This document shows positions 22,600 through 33,718 of a stretch of DNA of 64,000 nt, one piece after another. The translations under genes and the position numbers were made by a program. Each line of letters opens with the position of its first letter. Within the stretch, counting starts at the first letter, position 1. The stretch spans positions 378,144 to 442,143 of the forward strand of contig JALPQD010000836.1 in the NCBI GenBank assembly GCA_023101885.1, read 5' to 3'. Source of the stretch: Typhlomys cinereus (Eukaryota; Chordata; Mammalia; Rodentia; Platacanthomyidae). The notes under the pieces are model-generated. The model was not told the origin of the DNA, made no database searches, and saw only the letters and a program-made list of their open reading frames with translations.

Positions 22600-22742
22600 T
22601 TTTAAGACAGAGTCTTGTTATATAGCACAGGGGGCCTGGAATTCTCTAGGCCAAACTGGCATTAAACTTTTTAGAGATCTTCTATGTCTCCCTCCTGAAT
22701 TTTGGGATTATAGGTATGTGCCACCATATCTGGCTGGACTTT
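22600..22742 (-). mobile_element. B1 SINE
   Basis: 'acagagtcttgttatatagc', 'aggccaaactggcattaaac' and 'gattataggtatgtgccacc' are reversed B1 landmarks. Confidence 0.85.
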
Positions 22743-22946
22743 GACTTTTATTGTGGTCAGTGGGACTGGTGTTGGGTAAGGTTCCTTGCATAAGTTAGGG
22801 GTTGTGTGACTTGAACTTCCCACCAGCACTCAAGAAGGGAATACCAGGGCTTACTTATCACTTTCCCGAACGTGTGGCTGGAAAGGAACAGAGTAGGGCT
22901 TGAGAACTGTCAGCTGTGAGCAGTCACACGTCAAAACTGGAATGAG

Positions 22947-23254
22947 GGCATAGAGATGGCTCAAGGGTTGAAGTCTTTGCCTCACAAACAAAAAGACCTG
23001 AGTTCAGATCCCCAAATTCCATGTAAAAATACCAGGCAGCTTATATTCAGGCCCTGGAAGGTAGGGTCTGGGAAACTCCAGAGCAAAGCAATAAGGAAGA
23101 AGAGCACTCCAGGATGATTCCTGATGTCACCCTTGGGCCTTCACAGGCACACACACTCAAGTGCCCACACCCATGTGTATACACACAGACACACAGAAAC
23201 AGACATAGACACATGCAGACACACAGACACACAGATAGATACCCACGCAGATCC
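22947..23254 (+). mobile_element. DIP-like SINE, type 1
   Basis: Head 'agagatggctcaagggttga', B box 'gacctgagttcagatcc', 'aactccagagcaaagcaata' and 'ccaggatgattcctgatgtc', and an AC/AGAC-rich tail. AAACTGGAATGAG (22934-22946) and AAAGTGGAATGAG (23256-23268) form a 13-base target duplication with one mismatch. Confidence 0.9.
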
Positions 23255-23268
23255 CAAAGTGGAATGAG

Positions 23269-23827
23269 AGCAATCATATTCCACCTCACAGTAGCAATGA
23301 GGAGACTATATAAATCTACAAGAGATCAACAAAAACATCTCAGTCCAATTATGACAAACATCAAGCAAATTCACTGTTCAGGTCAGTGTTAACATAACAG
23401 GTCTGAGGCTGTTTTGAGACAGGCCTGCTCACCAGGCCGACCCTTGTGAGGAGAGCAGCTGGGAACTCGATTACAGGACTGCTCTTGCCGCACGATCTGA
23501 TAGGAGTGCCTTACTGTGCCTGAAGGATCCGTGCAAGGAAAGTAACTTAGACGGAAAACCTTGCTCGCCTTTGTGAGACTGGACTTTTAGACCCAGTGCC
23601 TTATGCCTGCCTCCAATAGAACCACAACCATGGGCGCTGAGTGTCTAGCAAGCTTTCCTGATAGCGAGATTTCATAAGTGTTCTCATACTCCTTGCTGGG
23701 TGAGTTAAACCACTGCCCGTGAGACCTCGCTGAGAGTGGGCTCTGGCACCAGGGGTCTCTGGAGATTGCCCACCATGCTTTGCTTTCTTCCTTACTTGGT
23801 TTTGTGTTTGGGGTAGTGATTAATGTA
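23269..23827. other. Unassigned, GC-richer intergenic DNA
   Basis: 23400-23770 is richer in GC and CpG than its surroundings. It could be part of an old LTR element, but I find no terminal motifs or polyadenylation signal pattern that would settle it. Confidence 0.3.
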
Positions 23828-23985
23828 GCCAAGTGCTGGCATTGGTGGCACATGCCTGTGAGCCCAGCAGGAGGACTGTCTGTCCTGTCAGGCCAGCCTG
23901 GGCTACACAGTGTTACTCTGTTTCAACGTAATGAAAGGAACAAAAGTCCCAAACAAAACAAAAATCTAGCCATGATGATGACTAT
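23828..23985 (+). mobile_element. B1 SINE, diverged
   Basis: 'tggtggcacatgcctgtgag', 'caggccagcctgggctacac' and an A-rich end (AAAACAAAACAAAA near 23952) give the B1 order on the + strand. Confidence 0.75.
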
Positions 23986-24243
23986 CCTCTGAACCCCCCT
24001 GAATGTTTCCAATGGATCATTAAGCCTGAGGGTGTCTTAGGGAACCCCAATATCCCCATGGTGAGACACATTCTTCAAAAACCATTGTCCTGTGATTTTC
24101 CGAGGTTAAGGAGAAGAAAAGTTAATAGCAACTGGGAACACATGGAATCTTGAGCCAGATTATTTGCTTTTGAAAAGATAGTTTGTTTGAATGGAGTCTC
24201 TAGAAGATGGGTATGTGGGAATTCTTGATTTCTTGTAACTTTT

Positions 24244-24244
<1 letters not shown>

Positions 24245-24311
<67 letters not shown>
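24245..24311. repeat. (TA)n(GA)n microsatellite
   Basis: About 40 bp of TA followed by about 24 bp of GA, running straight into an ID-like SINE in reverse. Confidence 0.95.
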
Positions 24312-24378
24312 ACTGGGGATTAAATACAGTCTCCCTAGGCAAATGCTGTGTATCTGAGCTATATCACTAGACAAAGCA
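24312..24378 (-). mobile_element. ID-like SINE
   Basis: 'actggggattaaatacagtc' then 'tccctaggcaaatgctgtgt' and 'ctgagctatatcacta' is the reversed ID head with B box and A box. Confidence 0.65.
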
Positions 24379-24504
24379 CAAATTAATTTTTTATTGGCTG
24401 CATAATTGCCAATGCATAGTAATATATCATAGATTTATTAACCTAGTGGTTCTCAACCCTAGCTGCACATGAGAATCTTTTGCCTTGTTTACAGAAAAGA
24501 TGTA

Positions 24505-25010
24505 TGTCTCAAGGCTGTAGAGATGACTCAGTTGTTAAAGTGCTTATTTGCTACACAGATAAGAAGACCTGAGTTAGGATCCTGAGGGCACATGTAAAAG
24601 CTAACTGTGTAGGCACATGTCTGCAGCCCCAGGGCTGTGTGGACAGAGACAACAGGTCCTGGGGTCAGTGGCTAAACCTTGAAGCCTCAGGCTTAATGAC
24701 CCTTCTCAAAAAACGAGGTATGTGTTTGTGGATGGGTGGGTGAGGGAGCTTACCAGATAACTCGGTGTGTTAAGGCACCTGCTCAAAAATCTGATCTGAG
24801 GAAATCCACATTGTGGAAGGAGAGAAACGACTTCTGAAATTGTCTTCTGATCTCCACCTGTGTGCCAAGGCATGCATGTGCATGTCTTCTCCCGCCTTTC
24901 ATTCGTCCAGCTCTCAAATAAATAAATATTAAAAAATAAAATGGACAGTGCTGGAGGAAGACACCCAACATTGGTACCCATGCATTTAAAACACACACAC
25001 ACGCAGCCGA
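24505..25010 (+). mobile_element. B3-type SINE split by another SINE
   Basis: The left part (24505-24715) runs from head 'ggctgtagagatgactcagt' to 'atgacccttctcaaaaaa'. The right part (24943-25010) resumes with 'ggacagtgctggaggaagac', 'acccaac' and an AC tail, exactly the B3 sequence expected after the A-run. Confidence 0.8.
24730..24942 (+). mobile_element. B2-superfamily SINE nested in B3
   Basis: 'agggagcttaccagataact', 'ggaaatccacattgtggaag', 'attgtcttctgatctccacc' and an (AAATA)n end. Inserted at the internal A-run of the B3. Confidence 0.8.
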
Positions 25011-26471
25011 CACTGCTCAAGACTTGTTTTCTGTGCTTCAGGGTTTTTGATTCAGTTGCTCTAGTGAATATTGGGCCCCAATGCTGTGAAGAAGAAAACT
25101 CTCTAGGCGATTCTGCCATGACCTTCAGAAGGAGAACAATTTCTCATTCCTTAGTGTGTGTTAGTTATTTTTTTCCGACTCTACTATTTCCATAAAGATT
25201 TTTTTTCTTGTCTCTGAAGCTTTCTCCCTACTCTACACTATACTGTAACATTAGTCTCCAAAGGGACAGATATTTTAAAGGCTCCTATTCATAGTTCTCC
25301 AATGTCAGTTGTTCAGTGTCTGTTTTACTGTCTATACAAACAACATTTGAGCATTTTAAGCTTGTTTATTAAGGTGATATGATAGACGAAAGATGCTACA
25401 TTGCTGTTACTTGTGCTTTATATTTTTGTGAAAGACCAAAGCATTTCCAATTTTTGTTTCCTATCCGCGTTTCCTCCTTTGGAAACAACCTTTGGGCTGA
25501 TAATTTTGTATAGAGACTTCATCTTATGCAAGAGTGGTACTTTTCCCCCACTTTGTGGTTTGCCTTTTATTTTGGGTTGCTTTACTCTTTAGCACATTGT
25601 TGGGCCTGAGGAAATACTCAGCTGCAAGATCCGCCAAGTTTCATGCTCACTCTTATCTGGAAAAGAGTTCTGAAGCCAGAGGGGTAAGGACATACTGGGG
25701 CTCTGTGTCCTGTGCTTTAAGGTGAGTTGGGATTGAGGAACATGCACCCACCCAGCAGAACCGGTTTTGTTCCTATCTTAAGACTAAACTTCTGGTTTCA
25801 AGGACTTTACTCAAGTCAACAACAAACATTAGAGCTAGTTGTCTCCTTGGTTGTAGGATGTTTTGTAAACCAGATACTATTCAGTTAGCTCTAATACAGC
25901 TCTCTGGAGACAAGAACTTTCTCAAAGAATTATTTTGCATAAGAAGTGTAGTGTGGGTGGATAAAACCAGATATGAATAGGTAGATGGTGCCGGTCCCTG
26001 TTGGGAAGATACATTTCTATTGTATTCTGGGTTGAACCCAGTCATGGTGGCTGTCATTTCAGAAATTCTATCAAAATTTACATCCGAAGAAGATAAGGGA
26101 ATGAATGACAGACACATGGATCCAAAAAATCCGGGATCCTCTGCAAAAACTTATTAGCCCCATCGGGGTTAGTGGAATGCTTCTACCACACGGGGGCGCT
26201 CTCATATCACTTCCCTCAGCTTTTGCCCCATTGGAAAATAGGTTGACCTCTGACAGTGGCTTGGTCAAGTCTAAGAACCCAATTTGGGCCATTGTGCTTG
26301 GTCCTGGAACTTTTTCTGTGCTGAAGACAAGATGACTGTGGTTCCTGGTATTTCTTTGCAACTCATGTGTATGATGGTTTTCTCTTATCTACTGGTGTTT
26401 TTAAGAGTGGGCATCAACCTTACCCCTATATCTGCAAGGAATTTTGAGATGGATGACAGTTTCTTTTCCTT
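25011..26471. other. Unassigned intergenic DNA
   Basis: No repeat family recognised. Frames of 63-96 codons on both strands (25401-26490) overlap antiparallel and carry no domain I recognise. Confidence 0.35.
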
Positions 26472-26473
26472 TT

Positions 26474-26780
26474 TAAATTTATTTTTCTAGTTTTACAAGC
26501 ACAATGGGTGGCTATCTCTGTCCTCTCCCCCCCCAACCAACCTCTCCCACCTTATCCCTTCTTCATCAATTTAACCCATTGCTTCTCCACTCTCCTGCCC
26601 ACCTCCTTCAGTGGGCCCTAGGATTTTCTTAGGATTGTCTGCTCCAGTTGGGACCCCTGCCTCTGTAGCAGATCAAGTGGTCTTTCCTTAGGTAGCCCAC
26701 TAATAGAGGCATTCCCCTTCACCTATCTAATCCCAACCTCTGAGGTTTCATTGCCTGTAATTATTTCTCAGAGGAGAATT
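26474..26780 (-). mobile_element. L1 3' UTR, antisense
   Basis: The reversed L1 end: 'tttctagttttacaagcaca', a C/T-rich stretch (reverse of the purine tract), 'gtgggccctaggattttctt' and 'gcccactaatagaggcattc'. Same order as at 32368-32680 and 57980-58640. Confidence 0.85.
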
Positions 26781-27500
26781 TCTTACACAGCCGGGGTAGT
26801 AAAAGAAGCTCTGGTCTCTGCTCAGAACCTTGTGTCTACTGCCCCCTGGAAGAGCAATGGATGGGTTGTTAGTCAGAACTAAGAAATCCTTTTTTTTTTT
26901 TTTTTGGCTGTTTCTTGCTTTAATTGAAGTTTGATTGGAATCATCTTTTCCTTCTACGAGAGCCAAGCAGTGAAGATGATTGCAGGCCAGAGAAAGAAAT
27001 CCTTTGGGCAATGACACACACCTCAGGGCTATGGGTTAGGAATTAATTTCAAGGGCAAAGGGGAGTTTATCTCAAAGCAGATGGTGCTTGTCTGAGGTGC
27101 TGTTGGACTGGAGATGCCTGTGTAAACAGGCAGGAGGACAATTCCCATTTTATCTTCCTCCCTTTACCTCCTTCTCCTAACCTGAGATTTGATTAAAACC
27201 TGGTATTAATTTCAGAGTTCTGTAAGAGAGCGATAAGTCAGAGTCATGACCTGTATTGCTAAACAGATGGAGAGGGACACAACCTTTTCCTTCCCTTCCT
27301 CCCTCTCTTCCTGTTGTTCATTCATTTTTATCCCTTTGGATTTGGTCCCATCTAAGGTGCAGCAATTGTTGGTTTTCCTATTTACAGTTCATATTTGGTT
27401 CTATAAATGATTCTGACCCCCTGACCCTTCCCTAGCTGCTATCTGGTGTTTTGTGAGCACCTCCTTGTTCTGGGTTCCTCAGGCGTCAGTGTAGAGTGAC
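26781..27500. other. Low-copy intergenic DNA
   Basis: A 19-base T run lies near 26891. 27170-27270 reads as low-copy DNA with 'gatttgattaaaacctggta' and a TATTAATTT core. No repeat family recognised otherwise. Confidence 0.35.
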
Positions 27501-27504
27501 TGCA

Positions 27505-27715
27505 CTTGGTTACCTAGGAACGGATTTAACTCTACCGGTCAATTAGCTGGCAGTGCAACATTAGGCAAGTCACTTAACCTGTGTGCCTAGATTTCTCTAC
27601 CTGGAGAGTGGGTTTTATGACCTACCTCATGGAGTTTTAAGAATGTACGTCAAGTATTAAACGCCACATAGCAATAAGCACTTCATAAATGGTAACTGCT
27701 TTTATTCTATTTCGT
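27505..27715 (+). mobile_element. MIR SINE, well preserved
   Basis: 'ttaggcaagtcacttaacct', 'agatttctctacctggagag', 'ctacctcatggagttttaag' and 'aataagcacttcataaatgg' follow the full MIR order on the + strand. MIRs spread before placental mammals radiated, so this DNA is anciently resident. Confidence 0.9.
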
Positions 27716-27959
27716 ACTCATGACATTCTTTGCTATAATTCCTAGAGATACCACTGTGATGCCTTTCACAATATTTCAATATCACTGTGAGACAATATGG
27801 TTTCATAGTTAGTATATGTATACACACACACACATGCTTGCTTTTTCATTTGCCGAGGTGTTTTGAAACTTGTCCATACTAACATAAATATATTTAGTAT
27901 GTATACATTTTAATTATAGGTATGTAGTATGTATGCCTGTTTGCATATGTGTAGGCACA
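27716..27959. other. Unassigned AT-rich DNA with short CA tract
   Basis: Contains TATATGTATACACACACACACA near 27818-27834. No repeat family clearly recognised. Confidence 0.35.
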
Positions 27960-28090
27960 TGTGAGGGAGCATGTGCATGTGAGTACAAGCAGCTTGTGCC
28001 TGTTCAGCATTCACATAAGTGCTGGGGATCTGAACTCTGCTTCTCCTGCCTGCATGACAAGTTCTCTACCCACCCTGCCATCTCCCAGAT
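27960..28090 (-). mobile_element. B2-superfamily SINE, partial
   Basis: 'gctggggatctgaactctgc', 'gacaagttctctacccaccc' and 'tgccatctccca' are the reversed head of a B2-superfamily SINE. The upstream part is diverged. Confidence 0.6.
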
Positions 28091-28139
28091 ACTCGTATGT
28101 AGATTTTCACTGCTATTCAGTATACTATTGTGTGTAACA

Positions 28140-29190
28140 TTTTCTCTGTTATTTCCTTATTGATAGACAGATAAAATGCTACTGATCTTGCCCATTATAA
28201 ACAGTACTGCACAGAAATTCCACATATGTGAAGCCTTGTACATATGTGTCAGAATTTTTCTTTAGCAGAATCTGTTTGGGGAAATCTTGGGTTGTAGGGA
28301 ACGGGAAAAGTACATGAACCAGTTCTTACCCCATAACTACCCAGATCCCCCAAACCTTTAAAAGCTCAGCACTAAAATTAAATTCTTTTTCTCAATCTGA
28401 TGGTGTGATGGTTACACACTGGTGTCAACTTGACAATTTAAGCCTTAAGCTATGGGCACAATTGTGAAGAATTAGTGGTTGAGTTAAACAAGCCTATAGG
28501 AGATTGTCTGATTGATGGAGGGAGACACAGCCCATGCTGGTGGGACAAATGGATAAAGTGGAGGGAGCTGGTTAAATAAGTCAGCATTCTTCAGTGTGCT
28601 TGGACATTCATGCTGTACAGCAAGGGAGGATTGCCCCTCCCCCTCTCTCAGCAGTTCTGTGGATATGCTATGGACAGTTCCCTTGGCCCCTGGTGTTGGT
28701 ATGAGCTCTCCTGTCAAGTTAGGCCAAGAAATGTAACTAGATAATTGTGAGCAAGAATAAAACTCCATTTTCCTCCTTAAGCCATTTGGTTGTAAATTTA
28801 TTGGCAATATGCAGGCAAACTGGGACAAGTGGAGACATAGTATGTCTGTTGATTTAATTTGCATTTCCCTGGATTCTGGTGGTAGCCAGTCTCCTCTCAT
28901 GTCTATTGGACACTTGTATTTTCCCTTCTGTGTTTCATTTGTATAATCTATATTCACGCTTCTGTTACTTTGCTTGTTTTTCTTAGGTATCTATACAGTA
29001 AGCTTAAGCTTGCTGTCTGCACATTCTCCCAATTGGTTTTACTTATGATCTTTAAGCTTTATAGTGAAATCTTTTGTCACATGGGTTCCTTTTTGATGAT
29101 GTCAAGTCAATTGGTCTTTTATTGTGCCTTCTATTCATGAATTTTTCACTTTGCTTTTTTACTATGTGGTCATAAGAATATCTCCACCCC
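28140..29190 (-). mobile_element. Ancient L1, antisense, interrupted by an LTR
   Basis: Left part 28140-28400 ('cccattataaacagtactgc') is loosely L1-like. Right part 28850-29190 has 'ttgatttaatttgcatttcc', 'gtcaagtcaattggtctttt' and related antisense L1 wording. The LTR at 28404-28830 sits between. Moderate confidence because the copy is very diverged. Confidence 0.5.
28404..28830 (+). mobile_element. MaLR-like LTR
   Basis: Begins TGTGATGGTTACACACTGGT. It carries 'tgtcaacttgacaatttaag', 'gattgtctgattgatggagg', 'cattcttcagtgtgcttgg' and 'aagaataaaactccatt' with a polyadenylation-like signal. Family by resemblance to rodent MT-type MaLR LTRs and to 19114-19510 here. Confidence 0.7.
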
Positions 29191-29199
29191 TTCTTCCTT

Positions 29200-29811
29200 C
29201 TCCATAGTGGACATTTCCTAGATGGGAATATGTAATCTTCTTAAAAAATACAAAACCTTTGGAATACCAGAAAGCTAGGGAATATTTTAAAATAGATTTT
29301 CCTGTCAAGATCAAGTCGAATCAGAACATAATGGGACGGTTGACATCAGTCAAAGAAATACTGTAAGCCTACGTGTTGTGGAGGAGGACTGGTACTGTCT
29401 TAGGTGAAAAATCTGAGAAAGTATGCATTTGCCTGCAAGAACTGGGGATTCCTTAGGGAGAAGTGGACATGGATTGCTACAGGGAATTGAGCTGTGCTGT
29501 TGTAGAAAATGACCAATAAACCAGTATACATATATTTTTGTTTGTTATTGAACTGAAAGATAGCCAGAGGTTACCTGTGGGGGGGGGTGTCATTTTACTT
29601 TTTTGCTGCACCACTAAAGACATGACTGATATCACTCACAGTAGCTCTAGATCAGAAACAGGTTGGCTGGATTCTGAGGCTGGAGCAAAATATGGAGGCA
29701 CAAGGAGCATCTCATCCAGGAAGTCTAATTGTTGGGAGTGAAACTTAGCACAGTGTAAAGCCAAATGGTGGTCAGTGACACCACTGGACTTCAGAAAAGT
29801 GACGGAAACTG
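29200..29811. other. Unassigned intergenic DNA
   Basis: A run of nine or so G lies at about 29579-29587. No repeat family or exon recognised. Confidence 0.4.
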
Positions 29812-29828
29812 GCGCGCACGCGCGCGCA

Positions 29829-29863
<35 letters not shown>

Positions 29864-29869
29864 GATGGA
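29812..29869. repeat. (CG/CA) alternating tract followed by (GA)n
   Basis: GCGCGCACGCGCGCGC (29812-29827) is strictly alternating purine-pyrimidine with seven CpGs, then about 40 bp of GA. CpG density this high is otherwise absent from the window. Confidence 0.95.
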
Positions 29870-30410
29870 GAGGCACCAGTCATTGCGATTATAGAAATAC
29901 AAGGCCAGAAACTTTGGGTGTCTGGAGATGCTCCTTGTAAGTGGGCAGAGTGCTGTTATGAGAGAACAGAGTATGTATTTTTAGGTGGCTAAGCAGCTCA
30001 GTTTAGCATCTGGACACTAAGAATATGGAGTTAAAAAAAGGCAAAGGAAGACATTTAAAACATGCAGAATGAATACCAATAGAGACTAAGAAAAACCCTG
30101 CGAATATTTAAATAAACAGCGAGATTTTGGTGGAAAGCCTCTGTATCATTCAAGAGGCAGCACCAGCCTATAGGAGTGGTGAGTTTTCAAGGAAATTTGG
30201 AATTTAGTATTGTAGTTAATTTATATCTCTGCAGTTCATTATATCTCTGGTGAGCTTAAGGTCTTGTGGTTGACAAAGATGGTGCTTAGACAACTCCAGG
30301 GAATGACTGACATCCTAATAACCCTTACTCCCCATTCTCTATCCTCTTCCTCTTTAGGATGTTTCTATAATTAAACTACTGTGGATTTGAACATCATTAA
30401 TTTTAGCATA
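29870..30410. other. Unassigned intergenic DNA
   Basis: No repeat family or exon recognised. Confidence 0.4.
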
Positions 30411-30460
30411 TATATATATATACACATACATACATACATACATACATACATACACATACT
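30411..30460. repeat. (AT)n(CATA)n microsatellite
   Basis: AT dinucleotides followed by about eight CATA units. Confidence 0.95.
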
Positions 30461-31234
30461 TCTGGCTCTCATTTTCTCTTAGGAAGCAAAAGTGTAACAA
30501 TTTTGAACTTTTGGCCCTTGATTTACAGATTTATCTGTATATAACTATCTGTATATAACTTATACCTTCTTTATCTTCTTTCCAGACGTCCTCATTGTGA
30601 ATGTAGCCTCAAGATTTTTTTTTCCGTACTCCAAATGTGAAAACAAAATGATTGGTGGTGATGTGAGAGAAGCAAACTAAACATTTTCATGAGCCAGAAA
30701 TGGAAGCACCCAGCAGTGAACTGGGACTGCAGTGCAGGAGTGCTGGGCTGCAGGTCCAGAAATAGGCAGTGAGGAGCATGATTCCTACAGGGAAATGCAA
30801 AACAAAGCAGTTGCATGTGACAGGGGCACCGGATTCAGCATCACGGTGTAAAAAGCCAAAGGCTGGGTGGGTCTTCCCTGACCTTGAACAGAGAGAGGTT
30901 GGGACAGCTCTGAAAACTGTTTGAAGCAGTGGCTTTCTAAAGATGACTCCCTGTTGGGGACAGGAGGAAATGGAGCAGGCCACACAGGAGGACTCGTTTG
31001 GATCAGATACTAAGTCCACAGCAGCAGCATCCCTCTGGATTGGGGGTACTTGCCATACACAGTAAGGCTGGGTTCTAGAACTTCGTGGTAGTTGTCCCTG
31101 GGAGCTGAGTAAAGGCAACCACAAAACATGTACCTGGGGAGGGCTCAGGGCAGAGAGAAAAATAACACAAGACAAATAGCCAAAACCACCCCCCACTCAA
31201 GACGAAGCCTACCATTTCAAGCATAAAATCGCTA
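30461..31234. other. Unassigned DNA holding the longest open frame
   Basis: A 169-codon minus-strand frame (31196 to 30687) is the longest in the window. It is rich in Cys, Ser, Pro and Leu with no recognisable domain, signal peptide pattern or repeat. A second 74-codon minus frame overlaps it. With no flanking exon signals I treat it as chance, but it is the frame I would test first. Confidence 0.35.
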
Positions 31235-31570
31235 TCTTGATTATTTTTCTGTGGCAAAATATATGACAGGCAGGAAAGATTTATTTTGCTATTTGGGATG
31301 AGGGGACAGGGTATCACAGTAAGGAAGGGATGGTGGTGAGAGTTGTTGTAGCTATAGTGGCAGGTAAGTGAGGTTGAGGGTCACATGGCATCCACATTCA
31401 GGAAGCAGAGAGAGACGAATGCTGGTGTTCCACTTGCTGTCTCCTTTTTATTCAGTACAGGACCCCAACCCATGGGACCGTGTGACTTCCTTCCTCAGTC
31501 AAACCAACGTGGAAATGCTGTTACAAAAACGCTCAGATGCACGTCTCCTAGGTGATCCTAAATCACATCA
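31235..31570 (-). mobile_element. MaLR-like LTR, antisense
   Basis: 'gcaggaaagatttattttgc' (reversed polyadenylation region), 'gggtcacatggcatccacat', 'cttcctcagtcaaacc' and 'gtctcctaggtgatcc' read as a reversed rodent MaLR LTR. Confidence 0.6.
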
Positions 31571-31574
31571 AAGG

Positions 31575-31795
31575 AGTCTGTGGCTGTAGTTTAGTTGGTA
31601 GAATGTTTGCCTAACATGCATGATGCTTTATATTTGATCCCCAACACCACATAAACTGGGCACAGTGGTATGCTGAGCATGGTGGCATCCGCTCAGGAGG
31701 TAGAGGTAGGACGATCAGAACTGCAAGTCATTTTTGGCTACATAGAGAGTCTGAGACTATCCTGAGATACATGAGACCCTGTTTGGGAGGGGAGT
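31575..31795 (+). mobile_element. B4-like (ID+B1 fusion) SINE
   Basis: ID head ('ggctgtagtttagttggtag', 'tttgatccccaacaccac') is joined to a B1-like body ('atggtggcatccgctcagga', 'gctacatagagagtctgaga', 'catgagaccctg'). This dimer structure defines B4. Confidence 0.85.
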
Positions 31796-32028
31796 GGGTG
31801 GGAATCTTGTCTGACAAAATCAGTCATGACAATCACCTTTCGGAAAACTACCTCTAAAAAGACATCAAACAAAAACACCCATCGGGAGATAAACCACCCT
31901 AATGAAAGAAAAGTTATGGAAAATATAAGGAAACTTATAAATTGAAGTGTTAGAGAGATAAAGAAGAATAAGAATGGATTATTTGGACATTGGCAAGGAA
32001 AGTGATAGTTTTATAACTTTAAAAAATA

Positions 32029-32175
32029 CAAGAAGGAAGGAAGGAAGGAAGGAAGGAAGGAAGGAAAGAAGGAAGGAAGGAAGGAAAGAAGGAAGGAAGG
32101 AAAAAAGGAAGGAAGGAAAGAAGGAAGAAAGGAAAAAAGGAAGGAAAGAAAGAAGGAAGAAAGGAAGAATGAAAG
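32029..32175. repeat. (AAGG)n / (AAAG)n tetranucleotide tract
   Basis: About 145 bp of AAGG units with AAAG and AAAAAGG variants. The long open frames on both strands here are artefacts of the tract. Confidence 0.97.
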
Positions 32176-32204
32176 ATTCCAGGAGAGCTAGGGAGTCTTT
32201 TGTG

Positions 32205-32352
32205 TAGGATTTATTCACTCGATTGATAAATTCTAATTTCAATCTATAATGTGCCCAATATTGTTCTAGGTGTGTAAAATACACTGGTAACACAGAAAAT
32301 CTCACTTTCATGAAGTCATTCCAGCAGAGCAGAGATGGCAAATAAATACTGA
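32205..32352. mobile_element. L2-like ancient LINE fragment
   Basis: 'ataatgtgcccaatattgtt' then 'ctaggtg', 'acactggtaacacagaaaat', 'ctttcatgaagtcattccag' and 'aaataaatact' follow the L2 3' pattern (tatgtgccaggcactgttct...ataaacaaataa). Confidence 0.65.
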
Positions 32353-32365
32353 AATCATATAGCAT

Positions 32366-32690
32366 TTTTAAAATTTTATTTTTCTACTTTTGTAAGCATA
32401 TTGAGTACTCATCCCTCCAACTCCTCTTCTCCCATCTTCTTCCTTCCCTTCATCTATCCCTCCCACTCCTTCCCACCCTCCTACCTGTATGCTTCTATGG
32501 ACCCCAGGATTCTCTCTGGCTTGTCTCCTCTTCTGGAGCTTCAGGTCTCTGTGGCATACCAAGTTACCTCTCTTTGGCCCACCCCACTGATAGGGACATT
32601 TCCCTCCACTCATCCAGTTTAGTCCTCAAGGTTTCCATTGTATGTTCCTATCTTTCTTGAGTTCCTAAGTAGTCTATGGGGGCAGTGATA
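32366..32690 (-). mobile_element. L1 3' UTR, antisense
   Basis: 'tttttctacttttgtaagca', a C/T-rich tract, 'atggaccccaggattctctc' and 'accccactgatagggacatt'. Useful reference for the order of this 3' UTR in the other copies. Confidence 0.85.
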
Positions 32691-32805
32691 GATGTGTGTA
32701 TGAAAAAAACCCAGCAGGAATGGGGCACAAGTAAAAGTCTTATTTTACTGATTAAAGTGGATTCTGAAGAATCTATATTTGGTAAAAACTTTCAGCCTAA
32801 TTTAA

Positions 32806-32930
32806 TATATATTTATTTTAAATATATTTATTCAATATATTTAATAACAAATAATATAACATATATTTATATAATATAAAATATATAAATTATAAATATA
32901 AAAATATATTTAAGTTACTATATATAGTAT
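32806..32930. repeat. AT-rich tract (TATATTTA-type)
   Basis: About 120 bp almost without G or C, made of TATAT and ATTTA units; partly self-complementary. Confidence 0.9.
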
Positions 32931-32944
32931 TCACCCATTTTCTT

Positions 32945-33125
32945 ACATTTTGTGTGTGCGTGTGTGTGTTTGTGTGTATACATGCACAATGGCACATGTG
33001 TTAGAGGTCAGAAAACAAGTTGTGGGAGTTCTTTCTCTCCTTTTACGGTGCGGGTACTAGGGATCAAACTCAAGTCATCAGGCTTGGTGGCAAGTGCTTT
33101 TTTTACCCACTGAGTGTCTTGGTGG
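32945..33125 (-). mobile_element. B2/B4-superfamily SINE
   Basis: A short TG tract, 'gaggtcagaaaacaagttgt', 'ggtactagggatcaaactca' and 'acccactgagtgtc' give the reversed order of a diverged B2-superfamily SINE. Confidence 0.7.
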
Positions 33126-33544
33126 TGCTATATGTACATTTTAAAGCAAAACACTTCATGTAAGAAAAAATATCCCTATTTTCATTCATCTTGCAGGCTG
33201 TGTGTAAAGTGCCTGAATGGTGTGATCTTAATGTTTTCCTGTTTTCAGTTCAGAAGGGAAATTCATTGAAATCAGTTTTGCCTTCAGAAGAGCATGCAAA
33301 TGCATTACTAGCATACTGTGGTGTTTTTGTAACTGTTTAGATTCATGGCAAATCGTGGCTTGTCAGGGGAAGCATGAGGCAGTGTACTGAGAAATCATGA
33401 TCAAGGTTGAAGTTCACTGGAGTTGGCAATCAGAACATATGTTGGCAAGTAGATATCCATGTAGGAATAACCATGGGCTTGACATAAAACACCAGGGGAT
33501 TTAAAAGTGGAGAAAGCAAGCTGAGGGTGTGGGAGATGGAGCAT
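33126..33544. other. Unassigned intergenic DNA
   Basis: No repeat family or exon recognised. Confidence 0.4.
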
Positions 33545-33546
33545 CA

Positions 33547-33582
33547 GAGGAGGGAGAGACAGAGAGAGACAGAGACAGAGAC

Positions 33583-33613
<31 letters not shown>

Positions 33614-33614
33614 C

Positions 33615-33645
<31 letters not shown>

Positions 33646-33656
33646 GAGAGAGAGAA
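33547..33656. repeat. (GAGACA)n / (GA)n microsatellite
   Basis: Imperfect GAGACA hexamers ending in pure GA. Confidence 0.95.
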
Positions 33657-33718
33657 CTTTTGTAGGCCCTGCCTTAGCTAGACATCTACATTTCTTTCTT
33701 GTTTAAAACTTAACTTGT

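Noticed and set aside
28484..28957. 157-codon minus-strand frame
   Set aside because: Lies mostly within the MaLR-like LTR at 28404-28830; LTRs of this type do not code on this strand.
32029..32175. Long open frames rich in Lys-Glu-Gly-Arg on + and in Phe-Leu-Ser-Pro on -
   Set aside because: They are translations of the (AAGG)n tract, not genes.
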